From the NCBI RefSeq assembly GCF_003385215.1, contig NZ_PQHW01000002.1, positions 116,653 to 180,652 on the forward strand: 64,000 nucleotides of DNA. The letters run 5' to 3'. Of the stretch, positions 28,427-36,697 are shown one piece after another. Under the pieces are notes generated by a model. The model was not told the origin of the DNA and made no database searches. It saw nothing but the letters and a program-made list of their open reading frames with translations. The position numbers and the translations under genes were made by a program. The stretch comes from Amycolatopsis thermalba (GTDB lineage Bacteria > Actinomycetota > Actinomycetes > Mycobacteriales > Pseudonocardiaceae). How positions within the stretch are numbered: position 1 is the first letter of the stretch; each line of letters opens with the position of its first letter.

Positions 28427-28981
28427 TCACAGGTACTGACCCGTCCCGCTGATCCCCGGCGCCTGGCCCTCCTGGCCGCCGCGCCCGGCGGGCAGCCCGC
28501 GGCGCATCTGCTCCAGCTGCACCCGCGCGGCCATCTGCTGCGCGAACAGCGCCGTCTGGATGCCGTGGAACAGGCCCTCCAGCCAGCCGACGAGCTGAGC
28601 CTGGGCGATGCGCAGCTCGGCGTCCGACGGGGTGGTGCCGTCGGTGAACGGCTTGACCAGCCGCTCCAGCTCGCTCTGCAGCTCCGGCGCCAGCGCCTGC
28701 TCCAGCTCCTTCACGGACGTCTGGTGGATCTCGCGCAGCCGGTCGCGGCTCGCGTCGTCCAGCGGCGCGGCCCGCACCTCCTCCAGCAGCTGCTTGATCA
28801 TCGTGCCGATCCGCATGACCTTCGCCGGCTCTTCGACGAGGTCACCGACCGATTCCTGCTGCTCGTCGTCCTTGTTCGGGATTCGCGCCGTCCCCACCGG
28901 CGAGCCGTCCGGCCCCACCACGACCACGCGGTGCGGCTGCTCGTCGGGCGAGGGTGACTCGGAAAACCTCGGTTCCGTCAT
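28427..28981 (-). CDS. bpa: Bacterial proteasome activator
   Basis: ATP-independent ring activator that opens the 20S proteasome gate for unfolded proteins. The 184-residue protein has a disordered N-terminus (to about 40), a helical core with AKVMRIGTMIKQLLEEVRAA and DAELRIAQAQLVGWLEGLFH, then QTALFAQQMAARVQLEQMR, matching mycobacterial Rv3780 (Bpa/PafE). It ends in the GQYL tail that docks into the proteasome alpha-ring pockets. As in M. tuberculosis, it lies near the galactan-export genes and the Rv3778c/Rv3777-like genes, supporting orthology. Confidence 0.96.
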   Translation of the reverse strand: MTEPRFSESPSPDEQPHRVVVVGPDGSPVGTARIPNKDDEQQESVGDLVEEPAKVMRIGTMIKQLLEEVRAAPLDDASRDRLREIHQTSVKELEQALAPELQSELERLVKPFTDGTTPSDAELRIAQAQLVGWLEGLFHGIQTALFAQQMAARVQLEQMRRGLPAGRGGQEGQAPGISGTGQYL

Positions 28982-29104
28982 TGCTCCATCCTGGCTGGTC
29001 CGGCAACGCCGCTGTGTTCGAGCCTAGCGGTCGCGCACGCCCGCGGTCGGCGACAGCCCAACCCCGGACGCATTGCGAAACTACCCCTCCGTACGGTGTT
29101 GTCC

Positions 29105-30304
29105 ATGGCGTTCGACGTCGCTCGAATTCGTGGGTTGTTCCCCGCGCTGGGTGACGGCTGGATCCACTTCGACGGCCCTGCCGGAATGCTGGTACCCGAA
29201 CAGGTGGCCTCGGCCGTGTCGACGGCGATGCGTGCCCCGGTCTCCGGCCCGGGTGGCGCGTTCCCGGCGTCCCAGCGCGCGGAGAGCATCGTGACCGCGG
29301 CCAGGCGGGCGGTGGCCGATCTCGTCGGTGCCGATCCGGCCGGTGTCGTGCTCGGTTCGAGCGCGGCGGTGCTGCTGCGTCGACTTGTCGACGTGCTTTC
29401 GGAGCGCTGGACCCTGGGCGACGAGGTGGTGGTCTCGCGCCTGGACGAGCAGACCAACATCGCGCCCTGGACACACGGCGCGAAACGCGTGGGCGCGGTC
29501 GTGCGCTGGGCCGAGATCGACATCGAGAACTGCGAGCTGCCGGCCTGGCAGTACGAGAACCTGGTCAACGCCCGCACGAAAGCCGTCGCCGTCACCGCCG
29601 CCTCCGGCTCGGTCGGCACCCGGCCCGACGTGCCGACGATCGCCGAGTTCGCCAAGCGCGTCGGCGCGCTGGTGGTCGTCGACGCCACCGCCGCGGCGCC
29701 GTTCCTGCCGCTCGACATGAACGCCCTCGGCGCGGACGTGCTCGTGGTGTCCGCGCAGGCCTGGGGCGGCCCGGCCGTCGGCGCGCTCGTCTTCCGCGAC
29801 CCCGACCTGCTGGAACGACTGCCGTCCACGTCGCTCGACCCGGGCGCCCGCGGCCCGGCCCGGCTGGAGCTGGGCCCGCACGCGTATCCGCTGCTGGCCG
29901 GGCTGATCGCGTCCATCGACTACCTCGCCGGCCTGGACGACGCGGCCACCGGCTCCCGCCGCGAGCGGCTGGTGACGTCGCTCGGCTCGGCGAAGTCGTA
30001 CCACGCCGGGCTGCTCGCCCAGCTCAGCACGGAACTGCGCGCGCTGCGGCACGTCATGGTCATCGGCGACGCGATGCGTCGCATCCCCGCGCTGGCGTTC
30101 ACGGTCATGGGCAAGAAGGCGCCGGAGGTCGCGGAGTACCTGGCCGCGCAGGGCCTGTGCGCGTTCGCCGACCTCGGCACCAGCGGCGTGTTCGCCGCGC
30201 TCGGCGTCGGAGAGGTAGGCGGCGCGGTGCGGATAGCGCTCGCCCACTACTCCAACGTCTTCGAGGTCAACCAGCTGGTGCGGGTACTGGACGAGCTGCG
30301 CTAG
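29105..30304 (+). CDS. Cysteine desulfurase-like protein lacking the PLP lysine
   Basis: The 399-residue protein has the fold-type I class V aminotransferase layout (Rv3778c-like): WIHFDGPAGMLVPEQV, VVVSRLDEQTNIAPW, VVVDATAAAPFLPLD and the C-terminal small domain. In SufS/NifS enzymes the S-x-H-K motif carries the Schiff-base lysine. The aligned segment here is SAQAWGGP (216-223), putting Ala219 at the lysine position. The substrate-side His and Gln of SufS are also replaced (Gln116, Ala196), while Asp193 is kept. It is therefore probably not a working desulfurase. ATG at 29105 matches family starts. The stop lies in the CTAG next to the IS element. Confidence 0.85.
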   Translation: MAFDVARIRGLFPALGDGWIHFDGPAGMLVPEQVASAVSTAMRAPVSGPGGAFPASQRAESIVTAARRAVADLVGADPAGVVLGSSAAVLLRRLVDVLSERWTLGDEVVVSRLDEQTNIAPWTHGAKRVGAVVRWAEIDIENCELPAWQYENLVNARTKAVAVTAASGSVGTRPDVPTIAEFAKRVGALVVVDATAAAPFLPLDMNALGADVLVVSAQAWGGPAVGALVFRDPDLLERLPSTSLDPGARGPARLELGPHAYPLLAGLIASIDYLAGLDDAATGSRRERLVTSLGSAKSYHAGLLAQLSTELRALRHVMVIGDAMRRIPALAFTVMGKKAPEVAEYLAAQGLCAFADLGTSGVFAALGVGEVGGAVRIALAHYSNVFEVNQLVRVLDELR

Positions 30305-30305
30305 C
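30300..30305. repeat. Left target-site duplication GCTAGC of the IS481 derivative
   Basis: GCTAGC immediately before the left inverted repeat, identical to 30781-30786. It holds the stop codon of the desulfurase-like gene and, on the minus strand, of the transposase remnant. NCTAGN is the known target of IS481-type elements. Confidence 0.9.
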
Positions 30306-30727
30306 TGTTCTGTCTGAGGTTGGGTACGCGGGTGGTGGATGGGCCGCCGATGCTGGGGTGGTGTCGGTGATGGTTGTAGTCGTGGAGAAAGTGTGGCAAG
30401 GCGGCGCGCCGTTGGTCTTCTGAGTGGTAGGGCCGGGCGTAGGCCCATTCGTCGAGCAGGGTGCGGTTGAAGCGCTCTACTTTGCCGCTGGTTTGCGGCC
30501 GACAGGGGCGCAGCCGGGAGTGATCGTCCGCGGCGTTGTGCAGACAGCTGTAGCCGATCTGCGGTTTGCCGGGGGAGCGGGCGCTGGTGGTGACCTTGCG
30601 GTGCTGGTTGCCGGTGGCGCGGCGCCAGCAAGGCAGCGATGCGCGCCGGCCCCCACCGGCGCAGCACCCGCACCTTGATGATCCGCCGCTCCGTACGTGT
30701 CGGGGTTCGGCGGAGGTCCCCCCTCAT
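30301..30727 (-). pseudogene. IS481-family transposase remnant
   Basis: On the minus strand the C-terminal frame (about 30590 down to 30301) reads GKPQIGYSCLHNAADDHSRL and then jumps directly to RPCRPQTSGKVERFNRTLLD and DEWAYARPYHSEDQRRAALP, ending VPNLRQNS. The stretch between DDHSRL and the KVERFNRTL motif, holding part of the DDE core, is deleted. Further upstream RRWGPARIAALL, the family's N-terminal helix-turn-helix, is in another frame, so there is at least one frameshift as well. The stop codon TAG comes from the target site. Confidence 0.9.
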
Positions 30728-30780
30728 TTCAAGATCATCAACTACGCGTCCCCACGTTCACAACCTCCCCGGGCAGCACA
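30306..30780. mobile_element. Internally deleted IS481-family element (475 bp)
   Basis: The ends form imperfect inverted repeats of about 27-30 bp. The left end begins TGTTCTGTCT-GAGGTTG, and the right end, read from 30780 inwards, begins TGTGCTGCCC and also contains GAGGTTG then ACG.GGG. Both ends are flanked by the 6-bp duplication GCTAGC. Full IS481 elements are about 1 kb and carry one transposase; here most of the catalytic core is missing. It is inserted exactly between the stops of two convergent genes and damages neither. It could still move if a full relative supplies transposase. Confidence 0.92.
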
Positions 30781-30786
30781 GCTAGC
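30781..30786. repeat. Right target-site duplication GCTAGC of the IS481 derivative
   Basis: Identical to 30300-30305 and directly follows the right inverted repeat. It contains the stop codon (CTA, 30782-30784) of the minus-strand quinone oxidoreductase. Before insertion the two convergent genes shared one CTAG. Confidence 0.9.
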
Positions 30787-31759
30787 CGCGGACCGAGAGC
30801 AGTACCTTGCCGAACACGCCGCCCTCCTCGAGGGCCTGGTGCGCCTTGGCGGCCTCGGACATCGGCACGACCTGACCGATCACCGGCCGGACCGTGCCCT
30901 CGGCGACCAGCGGCCACAGCCGTTCCCGCACGTCGGCGACGATCCGGGCCTTGTCGTCCACCGGCCGCGCCCGCAGCGTGGTCCCGGCGACGCTGGCGCG
31001 CTTGGCCATCAGCTTGCCGATGTTCAGCTCGCCCTTGACGCCGCCCTGCATCCCGATGATCACCAGGCGGCCGCCGGTCTTCAGGGCGCTGACGTTGCGG
31101 TCCAGGTACTTCGCGCCCATGTTGTCGAGGATGACGTCGGCGCCGCCGGTCTCGTCGCGCAACACCTCGACGAAGTCCTGCTCCTTGTAGTCGATCGCGA
31201 GGTCCGCGCCGAGCTGGCGGCAGCGGTCCAGCCGGTCGGCCGAGCCCGCGGTGACCGCGACCGTCGCGCCCAGTGCCTTGCCGACCTGGATCGCGTGGGT
31301 GCCGATGCCACCGGCGCCGCCGTGCACGAGCAGCACCTCGCCCTCGGCCAGGTGCGCGTGCATGACCACGTTCGACCACACGGTGCAGGCGACCTCGGGC
31401 AGGCCGGCGCTGGTGATGAGGTCGACCTCACCGGGGACGGGCAGCAGCTGCCCGGCGGGCACGACGACGCGTTCGGCGTAACCGCCGCCGGCGAGCAGCG
31501 CGCACACCTCGTCGCCGACCTGCCAGCCGTCGACGCCCTCGCCCAGCTGGGCGACCGTGCCCGAGCACTCGAGCCCGAGGATGTCGCTCGCCCCGGGCGG
31601 CGGCGGGTAGTTGCCCTGGCGCTGCAGCAGATCGGCCCGGTTCACCGCGCTCGCGGCGACGTCGAGGAGCACCTCACCGGGGCCGGGCCGCGGATCGGGG
31701 ACCTCGGCCCACTCGAGGTTGTCCGGGCCGCCGGGTTCACGGAGCTTGATCGCATGCAT
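30782..31759 (-). CDS. NAD(P)H:quinone oxidoreductase, medium-chain zinc-free type (PIG3-like)
   Basis: A 325-residue medium-chain dehydrogenase/reductase. The N-terminal GroES-like domain has NRADLLQRQGNYPPPPGASD and GLECSGTV; the Rossmann domain has LLVHGGAGGIGTHAIQVGKA. The zinc ligands of alcohol dehydrogenases are absent, as in quinone oxidoreductases of the PIG3/TP53I3 type, which reduce quinones with NADPH. ATG at 31759 (MHAIKL) is chosen; an upstream in-frame start adds unconserved residues. Similar to mycobacterial Rv3777 in type and in lying convergent to the desulfurase-like gene. Confidence 0.92.
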   Translation of the reverse strand: MHAIKLREPGGPDNLEWAEVPDPRPGPGEVLLDVAASAVNRADLLQRQGNYPPPPGASDILGLECSGTVAQLGEGVDGWQVGDEVCALLAGGGYAERVVVPAGQLLPVPGEVDLITSAGLPEVACTVWSNVVMHAHLAEGEVLLVHGGAGGIGTHAIQVGKALGATVAVTAGSADRLDRCRQLGADLAIDYKEQDFVEVLRDETGGADVILDNMGAKYLDRNVSALKTGGRLVIIGMQGGVKGELNIGKLMAKRASVAGTTLRARPVDDKARIVADVRERLWPLVAEGTVRPVIGQVVPMSEAAKAHQALEEGGVFGKVLLSVRG

Positions 31760-31834
31760 GTGCCCGACCCTATTGCCGGGGTACACCGAATGCACGATTG
31801 ACCTCGGCGCGAATCGGGACAACAGTGACTCCTC

Positions 31835-33319
31835 ATGTCACTTCGGCCAAAGAGACCCTTTGCCGCCCTGGTGCTGACCGCCGCATTCGCGACGGCCGCC
31901 ACCCCGGCCGCGATCGCAGCCCCGTCCCCGCTACCCGACCAGCTCGTCGCGAAAACCGACGTGGGTGCCATCAACCGGCACCTGATCGCGTTGCAACGCA
32001 TCGCCGACCGCAACGACGGCAACCGCGCCGCCGGAACCGGCGGGCACGCCGAGTCCGCCGAGTACATCGCCGGCAAGCTGGAAGCCGCCGGGTATTCGGT
32101 GACGCGGCAGGAGTTCCCGTTCACCTACACGGAAACGATCGCGGAAAAGCTGACGGTGAACGGCGCCGACGTGCCGATCACCGTGATGACGTATTCGGCG
32201 TCGACGCCGGCGGGCGGGATCACCGCGCCGCTGGCCGTGGTCCCGGTGGACGCCACGCCCGGTTGTGAGGCGTCGGATTACGCCGGTGTCGCGGGCAAGA
32301 TCGTCCTGGTGCCGCGCGGCGCCTGCCCGTTCGCGCAGAAGCAGGCGGCCGCGGCGGACGCGGGCGCGATCGGCGCGGTCATCTACAACAACGTGGCCGG
32401 TCCGCTGAACGGCACCCTCGGTGACCCGGCGGCCGCGCGCATCCCGACGGGTGGCATTTCCCAGGCGGACGGGCAGGCGCTGTCCGGGCTGAACGGTGCC
32501 ACGGTGACGCTGGACCTGCGCGAGTTCCGGGAGGAGCGCACGTCCTACAACGTGATCGCCGAGACGAAGACCGGTCGCAAGGACAACGTCGTGATGGCCG
32601 GCGCGCACCTGGACAGCGTGCCGGAGGGGCCGGGCATCAACGACAACGGCACGGGTTCGGCGGCATTGCTGGAGATCGCGTTGCAGCTCGGCGGAAAGCC
32701 GAAGGTGGAGAACGCGGTGCGGTTCGGGTGGTGGAGCGCGGAGGAGTTCGGGCTGGTCGGCTCGACGTACTACGTGGATTCGCTGAGTTTCGAGCAGCAG
32801 CTGGACATCGCGTTGTACCTGAATTTCGACATGATCGGTTCGCCGAACGCGGGGTACTTCGCTTATGACGGCGACAATTCCGACGGTGTGGGCGCCGGCC
32901 CGGGCCCGTACGGTTCGGCGCAGATCGAGGCCGAGTTGGCTGGGTATTTGAATGGTCGCGGCGTGCCGACGGAGGGCAAGGACTTCGACGGCCGGTCGGA
33001 TTACGGCGAGTTCATCGCGGTCGGGATCCCCGCAGGTGGCCTGTTCACGGGCGCGGAGGGCGTGAAGACGCCGGAGCAGGCGGCGAAATGGGGCGGCCAG
33101 GCGGGTGTCGCGTACGACCCGTGCTACCACCAGGCGTGCGACAACCTGGGGAACGTCGACCGGGTGGCGCTGGACCGCAACGCGGACGCGGTCGCGTGGA
33201 CGCTGGGCAGGTTCGCGCTGAGCACGGAGTCCGTGAACGGAGTCAAGCCCGGCACGGCGGCGGTGAAGCCACACCGCACCCCGGCGGTGACCAAGGCGGC
33301 GGAGCTGGCGGTGGCTTGA
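31835..33319 (+). CDS. Secreted M28-family zinc aminopeptidase with PA domain
   Basis: The 494-residue protein begins with a Sec signal peptide (RPKR, hydrophobic ALVLTAAFATAATPA, cleavage near AIAAP). A PA insert (about 125-235, PRGACPFAQKQAAAADAGAI) precedes the M28 metal ligands in order: AGAHLDSV (His), INDNGTGS (Asp), WWSAEEFGLVGS (Glu), NFDMIGSPN (Asp) and YHQACDNLG (His). It is expected to release N-terminal residues from peptides outside the cell. ATG at 31835. It is divergent from the quinone oxidoreductase, 75 bases away. Confidence 0.93.
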   Translation: MSLRPKRPFAALVLTAAFATAATPAAIAAPSPLPDQLVAKTDVGAINRHLIALQRIADRNDGNRAAGTGGHAESAEYIAGKLEAAGYSVTRQEFPFTYTETIAEKLTVNGADVPITVMTYSASTPAGGITAPLAVVPVDATPGCEASDYAGVAGKIVLVPRGACPFAQKQAAAADAGAIGAVIYNNVAGPLNGTLGDPAAARIPTGGISQADGQALSGLNGATVTLDLREFREERTSYNVIAETKTGRKDNVVMAGAHLDSVPEGPGINDNGTGSAALLEIALQLGGKPKVENAVRFGWWSAEEFGLVGSTYYVDSLSFEQQLDIALYLNFDMIGSPNAGYFAYDGDNSDGVGAGPGPYGSAQIEAELAGYLNGRGVPTEGKDFDGRSDYGEFIAVGIPAGGLFTGAEGVKTPEQAAKWGGQAGVAYDPCYHQACDNLGNVDRVALDRNADAVAWTLGRFALSTESVNGVKPGTAAVKPHRTPAVTKAAELAVA

Positions 33320-33773
33320 GGTTCTCGGGTGGGCGCCACTCCACGGGCGGCGCCCACCCGGAGTACCTCTCACCTGCCGGGCTGCTTGCACCCTGCGCTG
33401 CTTGCTCGCGTTGCCCGCCTGCGCTGGCCTGCCTCGATGGCGATTCCCTCATGCACCCGCCGAGCGCGAGCGTTCTCCTCTGCGGCGGCTTGTCTCCCAC
33501 GAAAGTCCCACTCGCTGACGCGCGAGTGGCCCACTCGGTCGCGCGCGAGTGGCCCACCGGCACGGCGGTGGTTCACACCGCGAGATTCGTGTTCGCGGAA
33601 CTACGAGATGCCCATTCGCCGGTCCACGAAAATCCCACCCGCTGACGCGCGAGTGGCCCACCCGCCGCAAAAGGTCTGCCCACCGCGTGAAAGTCCCACT
33701 CACTCCCGCACGAAAGTCCCGCTCGCTCCCGCACGAACGGTCCACTCACCCCCGCACGAACGGTCCACGCGCG
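33320..33773. repeat. Convergent gap filled with diverged repeats of about 21-23 bp
   Basis: No gene is supported in these 454 bases. From about 33498 the plus strand repeats the pattern GCGAGTGGCCCAC or CGAAAGTCCCACTCG at 21-23-bp spacing (for example at 33500, 33521, 33544, then 33685, 33708, 33730 and 33752). It is a diverged form of the arrays at 2224 and 28336, and again lies between convergent genes (33319 and 33774). Open frames across it encode only repeat-derived peptides. Confidence 0.8.
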
Positions 33774-34685
33774 TCACCCGAGGTTGTTCGTTCCGAAGGT
33801 GTCGCACCGCGCCGGGTCGCCGGTCTGGAGCCCCGTCGTGAACCACCGCTCCCGCTGGGCCGACGTGCCGTGCGAGAACTGCGATTCGTCCACCTGCCCG
33901 CCGCCGAGGTGGGACTGGATGTAGTCGTCGCCGATGCGGGACGCGGTGTCCAGCGCGCGGTCGATGTCGTCCTGCGTGATCTCACTGATCAGCGGCCGCC
34001 CGGTCGACGACGGCGTGGTCGTCGCGTGGTTGGCCCACACCCCGGCGTAGCAGTCGGCCTGCAGTTCGAGCCGCACCGAACCCGAGGTCGGCCCCGTCTC
34101 GTTGCCGACCCGGCGGGACGTGCCGAGCTGGTTCTGCACGTGGTGGCCGTACTCGTGCGCCAGCACGTACGCCTCGGCGAACGTGCCGCCCTCCGCGCCG
34201 AACCGGGTGCGCAGTTCGTCGTAGAAGGACAGGTCGATGTAGACCTCGGAGTCGGCCGGGCAGTAGAACGGGCCGACGTCGGAGGTCGCGCTGCCGCACC
34301 CGGTGCGCACGCCGCCGCTGAAGAAGTTCGTCTGCGCGGCGCGGTACGTGCGGCCGGAGCGGGCGAACTGGTCGCTCCAGTAGTCCTGGATGGAGTTCAC
34401 GATGGCGACGATCGCGCAGTCGTGATTGGAATTGGCGTCCGCGCCGGTGCGGCATTCCTGCGCCAGCGAGCCGTTGCTGACCTGCTCGCCGGAGCCGAGT
34501 TCGCCCAGGCCGCCCACGCCGCTCGGGCTGACCCCGCCGATCTGGGAGAGCACGAAGTAGATGATCACGCCGACGACGCCGAGCCCACCGCCGCCGAGCG
34601 CGACCCGGCTCCCGATGCCCCCACCGCCGCCGCGGAGGTCGTCGACCTCGGACGTGTCCAGCCCGGCGCCTTCGTCAAACCTCAC
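33774..34685 (-). CDS. Neutral zinc metallopeptidase (YpfJ/KPN_02809 family)
   Basis: A 303-residue single-pass membrane protein. RFDEGAGLDTSEVDDLRGG is the family N-terminus, followed by one helix (about 35-52), then the extracytoplasmic domain with CGSATSDVGPFYCPADSEVY, the zinc motif HEYGHHVQNQLG and LELQADCYAGVWAN, whose Glu/Asp complete the site. GTG at 34685 is preceded by GAGGGAGACGCG, a clear ribosome-binding site; an ATG 69 bases further upstream has none and adds unconserved residues. Peptidase function is inferred from the HExxH; physiological role unknown. Confidence 0.92.
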   Translation of the reverse strand: MRFDEGAGLDTSEVDDLRGGGGGIGSRVALGGGGLGVVGVIIYFVLSQIGGVSPSGVGGLGELGSGEQVSNGSLAQECRTGADANSNHDCAIVAIVNSIQDYWSDQFARSGRTYRAAQTNFFSGGVRTGCGSATSDVGPFYCPADSEVYIDLSFYDELRTRFGAEGGTFAEAYVLAHEYGHHVQNQLGTSRRVGNETGPTSGSVRLELQADCYAGVWANHATTTPSSTGRPLISEITQDDIDRALDTASRIGDDYIQSHLGGGQVDESQFSHGTSAQRERWFTTGLQTGDPARCDTFGTNNLG

Positions 34686-35160
34686 CGCGTCTCCCTCACA
34701 CAAGCCTGGGTGCGGACTCCGCGAGTCCGCACCCAGGATTACCGAGGTTGTCAATTGTAATCAGCGGCTGACCACGTCGCGGGCCGGCGAGGAGCTCTGC
34801 TGTGCGGACACGGAGACCGCACTGAGGCAGGCTCGAAATCGCCGTGGTGCGCAAGCGATGGTCGAGGCGCATCGAGATGGAAACCCGTTGCTGCTCACAG
34901 TCACAGCCGGACTGGGTTCACCGCATCCCGGCTGTGGGTCCACAGCTGTATCCGGTAGTCAACCGCGAGGAACTTCTCGTCATTGAACCACCTGACCCTC
35001 TCCCGGCGGACGGCTCGATGGACCGCACCCGGGTAGTGCGTCCCTGGACCGGTGACCGATCCGCCGTTGCCCTCAAGCATGCGCCTGCGCGGGCGAATCC
35101 TCAACCGGAGCGTCGTCCCTCGTTGGTTGGTAATCGCGGTTCCGGGCTACTGTTCGGTAC
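34686..35160. other. Non-coding region with one hairpin
   Basis: Between the divergent metallopeptidase and MarR genes. Small open frames on both strands lack ribosome-binding sites or family resemblance. A 9-bp inverted repeat CACAGCCGG/CCGGCTGTG (34902-34910 and 34928-34936) is the only notable structure. The promoters of both flanking genes must lie here but no hexamers are convincing. Confidence 0.5.
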
Positions 35161-35625
35161 ATGGCTGAGGTGCGCTGGCTGAGCGAGCCGGAGATGTCGG
35201 CGTGGCGCGCGTACGTCGTCGCCACGCTGCGGCTCCGCCAGCGGCTGCACCGCGAACTGGCGGCCGCGCACGACGTGTCGCTGACCGACTACGAGGTCCT
35301 CGTGTGCCTGGAGATGGCGCCGGAGCGGCGGATGCGGATGTCGGAGCTGGCGGCCATGATCGGTTCCACGAAGAGCCGCCTGTCGCACCAGATAGCGCGC
35401 ATGGAAGCCGCCGGCCTGGCCCGGCGGGCACCCGACCCGGACGACAAGCGCGGCGTGGTGGCCGAACTGACCCCCGGCGGAGAGGCCCTGCTGAAAGAAG
35501 CCGCGCCGACGCACGTCGAGGGCGTCCGGGCCCACCTGATCGATCTGATGACCCCCGAGGAGCAGGCGGTGCTCGCCAGGGTCTTCTCCCGGGTCGACGA
35601 ACACCTCGAGGGCCTGGGCGGCTGA
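35161..35625 (+). CDS. MarR-family transcriptional regulator
   Basis: A 154-residue dimeric winged-helix repressor type. LTDYEVLVCLEMAPERRMRM leads into the helix-turn-helix SELAAMIGSTKSRLSHQIARM, then the wing RRAPDPDDKRGVVAELTPGG, exactly the MarR layout. ATG at 35161. It is followed by the tRNA-Ser gene and has no obvious target operon next to it on the same strand. The ligand and operator cannot be predicted. Confidence 0.92.
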   Translation: MAEVRWLSEPEMSAWRAYVVATLRLRQRLHRELAAAHDVSLTDYEVLVCLEMAPERRMRMSELAAMIGSTKSRLSHQIARMEAAGLARRAPDPDDKRGVVAELTPGGEALLKEAAPTHVEGVRAHLIDLMTPEEQAVLARVFSRVDEHLEGLGG

Positions 35626-35645
35626 GCCGCTACCCTGAGGCCCAG

Positions 35646-35730
35646 GGAAGCGTGGCAGAGCGGCCGAATGCACTCGCCTTGAAAGCGAGCGTCGGGAAAC
35701 CGACCGGGGGTTCAAATCCCTCCGCTTCCG
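35646..35730 (+). tRNA. tRNA-Ser (anticodon UGA)
   Basis: 85 nt. The acceptor stem GGAAGCG (35646-35652) pairs with CGCTTCC (35723-35729), with discriminator G35730. The anticodon stem CTCGC/GCGAG (35673-35677, 35685-35689) holds loop CTTGAAA, anticodon TGA. The long variable arm GTCGGGAAACCGAC is diagnostic of class II serine tRNAs, and the T-loop TTCAAAT is canonical. CCA is not encoded. Confidence 0.96.
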
Positions 35731-35913
35731 CGCCGTTGACCAGGGCGGATGCCGGGCGGGGCAGACGCACTCGCCCGGCAACCGCCCCGTGAGGCGACCT
35801 TCCGGAGTCGTTCCTCGGCTGAGCGAAACTCGCGCGCGCCGTCTGCCGGCCGTCTGCCAGGAAAGGGACGATCGGCAGCTGGGCCGACCACAGTCGACCG
35901 GAAAGGCGGTGCC

Positions 35914-36675
35914 GTGCGCTCCTTCGCCGAACTGGTGCGCGAGGCGGAATCGGCGCCCGTCGAGGGCTGGGACTTCTCCTGGCTCGACGGGCGGGCGACC
36001 GAGCAACGACCGTCCTGGGGCTACCAGCGGCTGCTGGGGCAGCGGCTGGCCGGTGTCGACGCGGCACTGGACCTGGAGACCGGCGGTGGCGAGGTGCTGG
36101 CCGGGGCGCGGGCCACCTTCCCGCCGCTGATGGTGGCCACCGAGTCGTGGCCGCCGAACCTCGCCAAGGCCGCCGGGCTCCTCCGCCCCCGTGGCGTGCA
36201 CGTCGTCGCCCAGGGCGAGTCGCCGCCGCTGCCGTTCGCCGAAGCCGTCTTCGACCTCGTCACCAGCAGGCATCCGGTGGCGCCGTGGTGGGACGAGATC
36301 AGCCGGGTCCTGCGGCCGGGTGGCACGTACTTCGCTCAGCACGTCGGACCGGCCAGCGCCTTCGAACTCGTCGAGTACTTCCTGGGCCCCCTGGACCGGC
36401 GAACGCACCGGCTGCGGCACCCGGACGACGAACGCGCCGCGGCGGAGGCCGCCGGCCTGCGGGTCGTGGACCAGCGGCACGAGCGGCTCCGGATGGAGTT
36501 CTTCGACGTCGGCGCGGTGATCTACTTCCTCCGCAAGGTGGTGTGGATGGTGCCCGGCTTCACGGTCGAGACCTACCGCGACCGGCTACGCGAGCTGCAC
36601 GACCAGATCACCGAGCGGGGCCCGTTCGTCGCACACGCCTCGCGGGTGCTGGTGGAGGCACGCAAACCGGCCTGA
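35914..36675 (+). CDS. Class I SAM-dependent methyltransferase
   Basis: A 253-residue protein with a Rossmann methyltransferase fold: ALDLETGGGEVLAGARATFP is the glycine-rich motif I, FDLVTSRHPVAPWWDEISRV motif IV, and RVLRPGGTYFAQHVG the post-motif strand. GTG at 35914 follows GGAAAGGCGG; a longer open frame starting just after the tRNA adds an Arg/Pro-rich stretch and is rejected. The C-terminal YFLRKVVWMVPGFTVETYRD fits small-molecule methyltransferases seen across actinomycetes. Substrate unknown. Confidence 0.85.
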   Translation: MRSFAELVREAESAPVEGWDFSWLDGRATEQRPSWGYQRLLGQRLAGVDAALDLETGGGEVLAGARATFPPLMVATESWPPNLAKAAGLLRPRGVHVVAQGESPPLPFAEAVFDLVTSRHPVAPWWDEISRVLRPGGTYFAQHVGPASAFELVEYFLGPLDRRTHRLRHPDDERAAAEAAGLRVVDQRHERLRMEFFDVGAVIYFLRKVVWMVPGFTVETYRDRLRELHDQITERGPFVAHASRVLVEARKPA

Positions 36676-36697
36676 GCACAGGACGTTCCCCCGCGGC

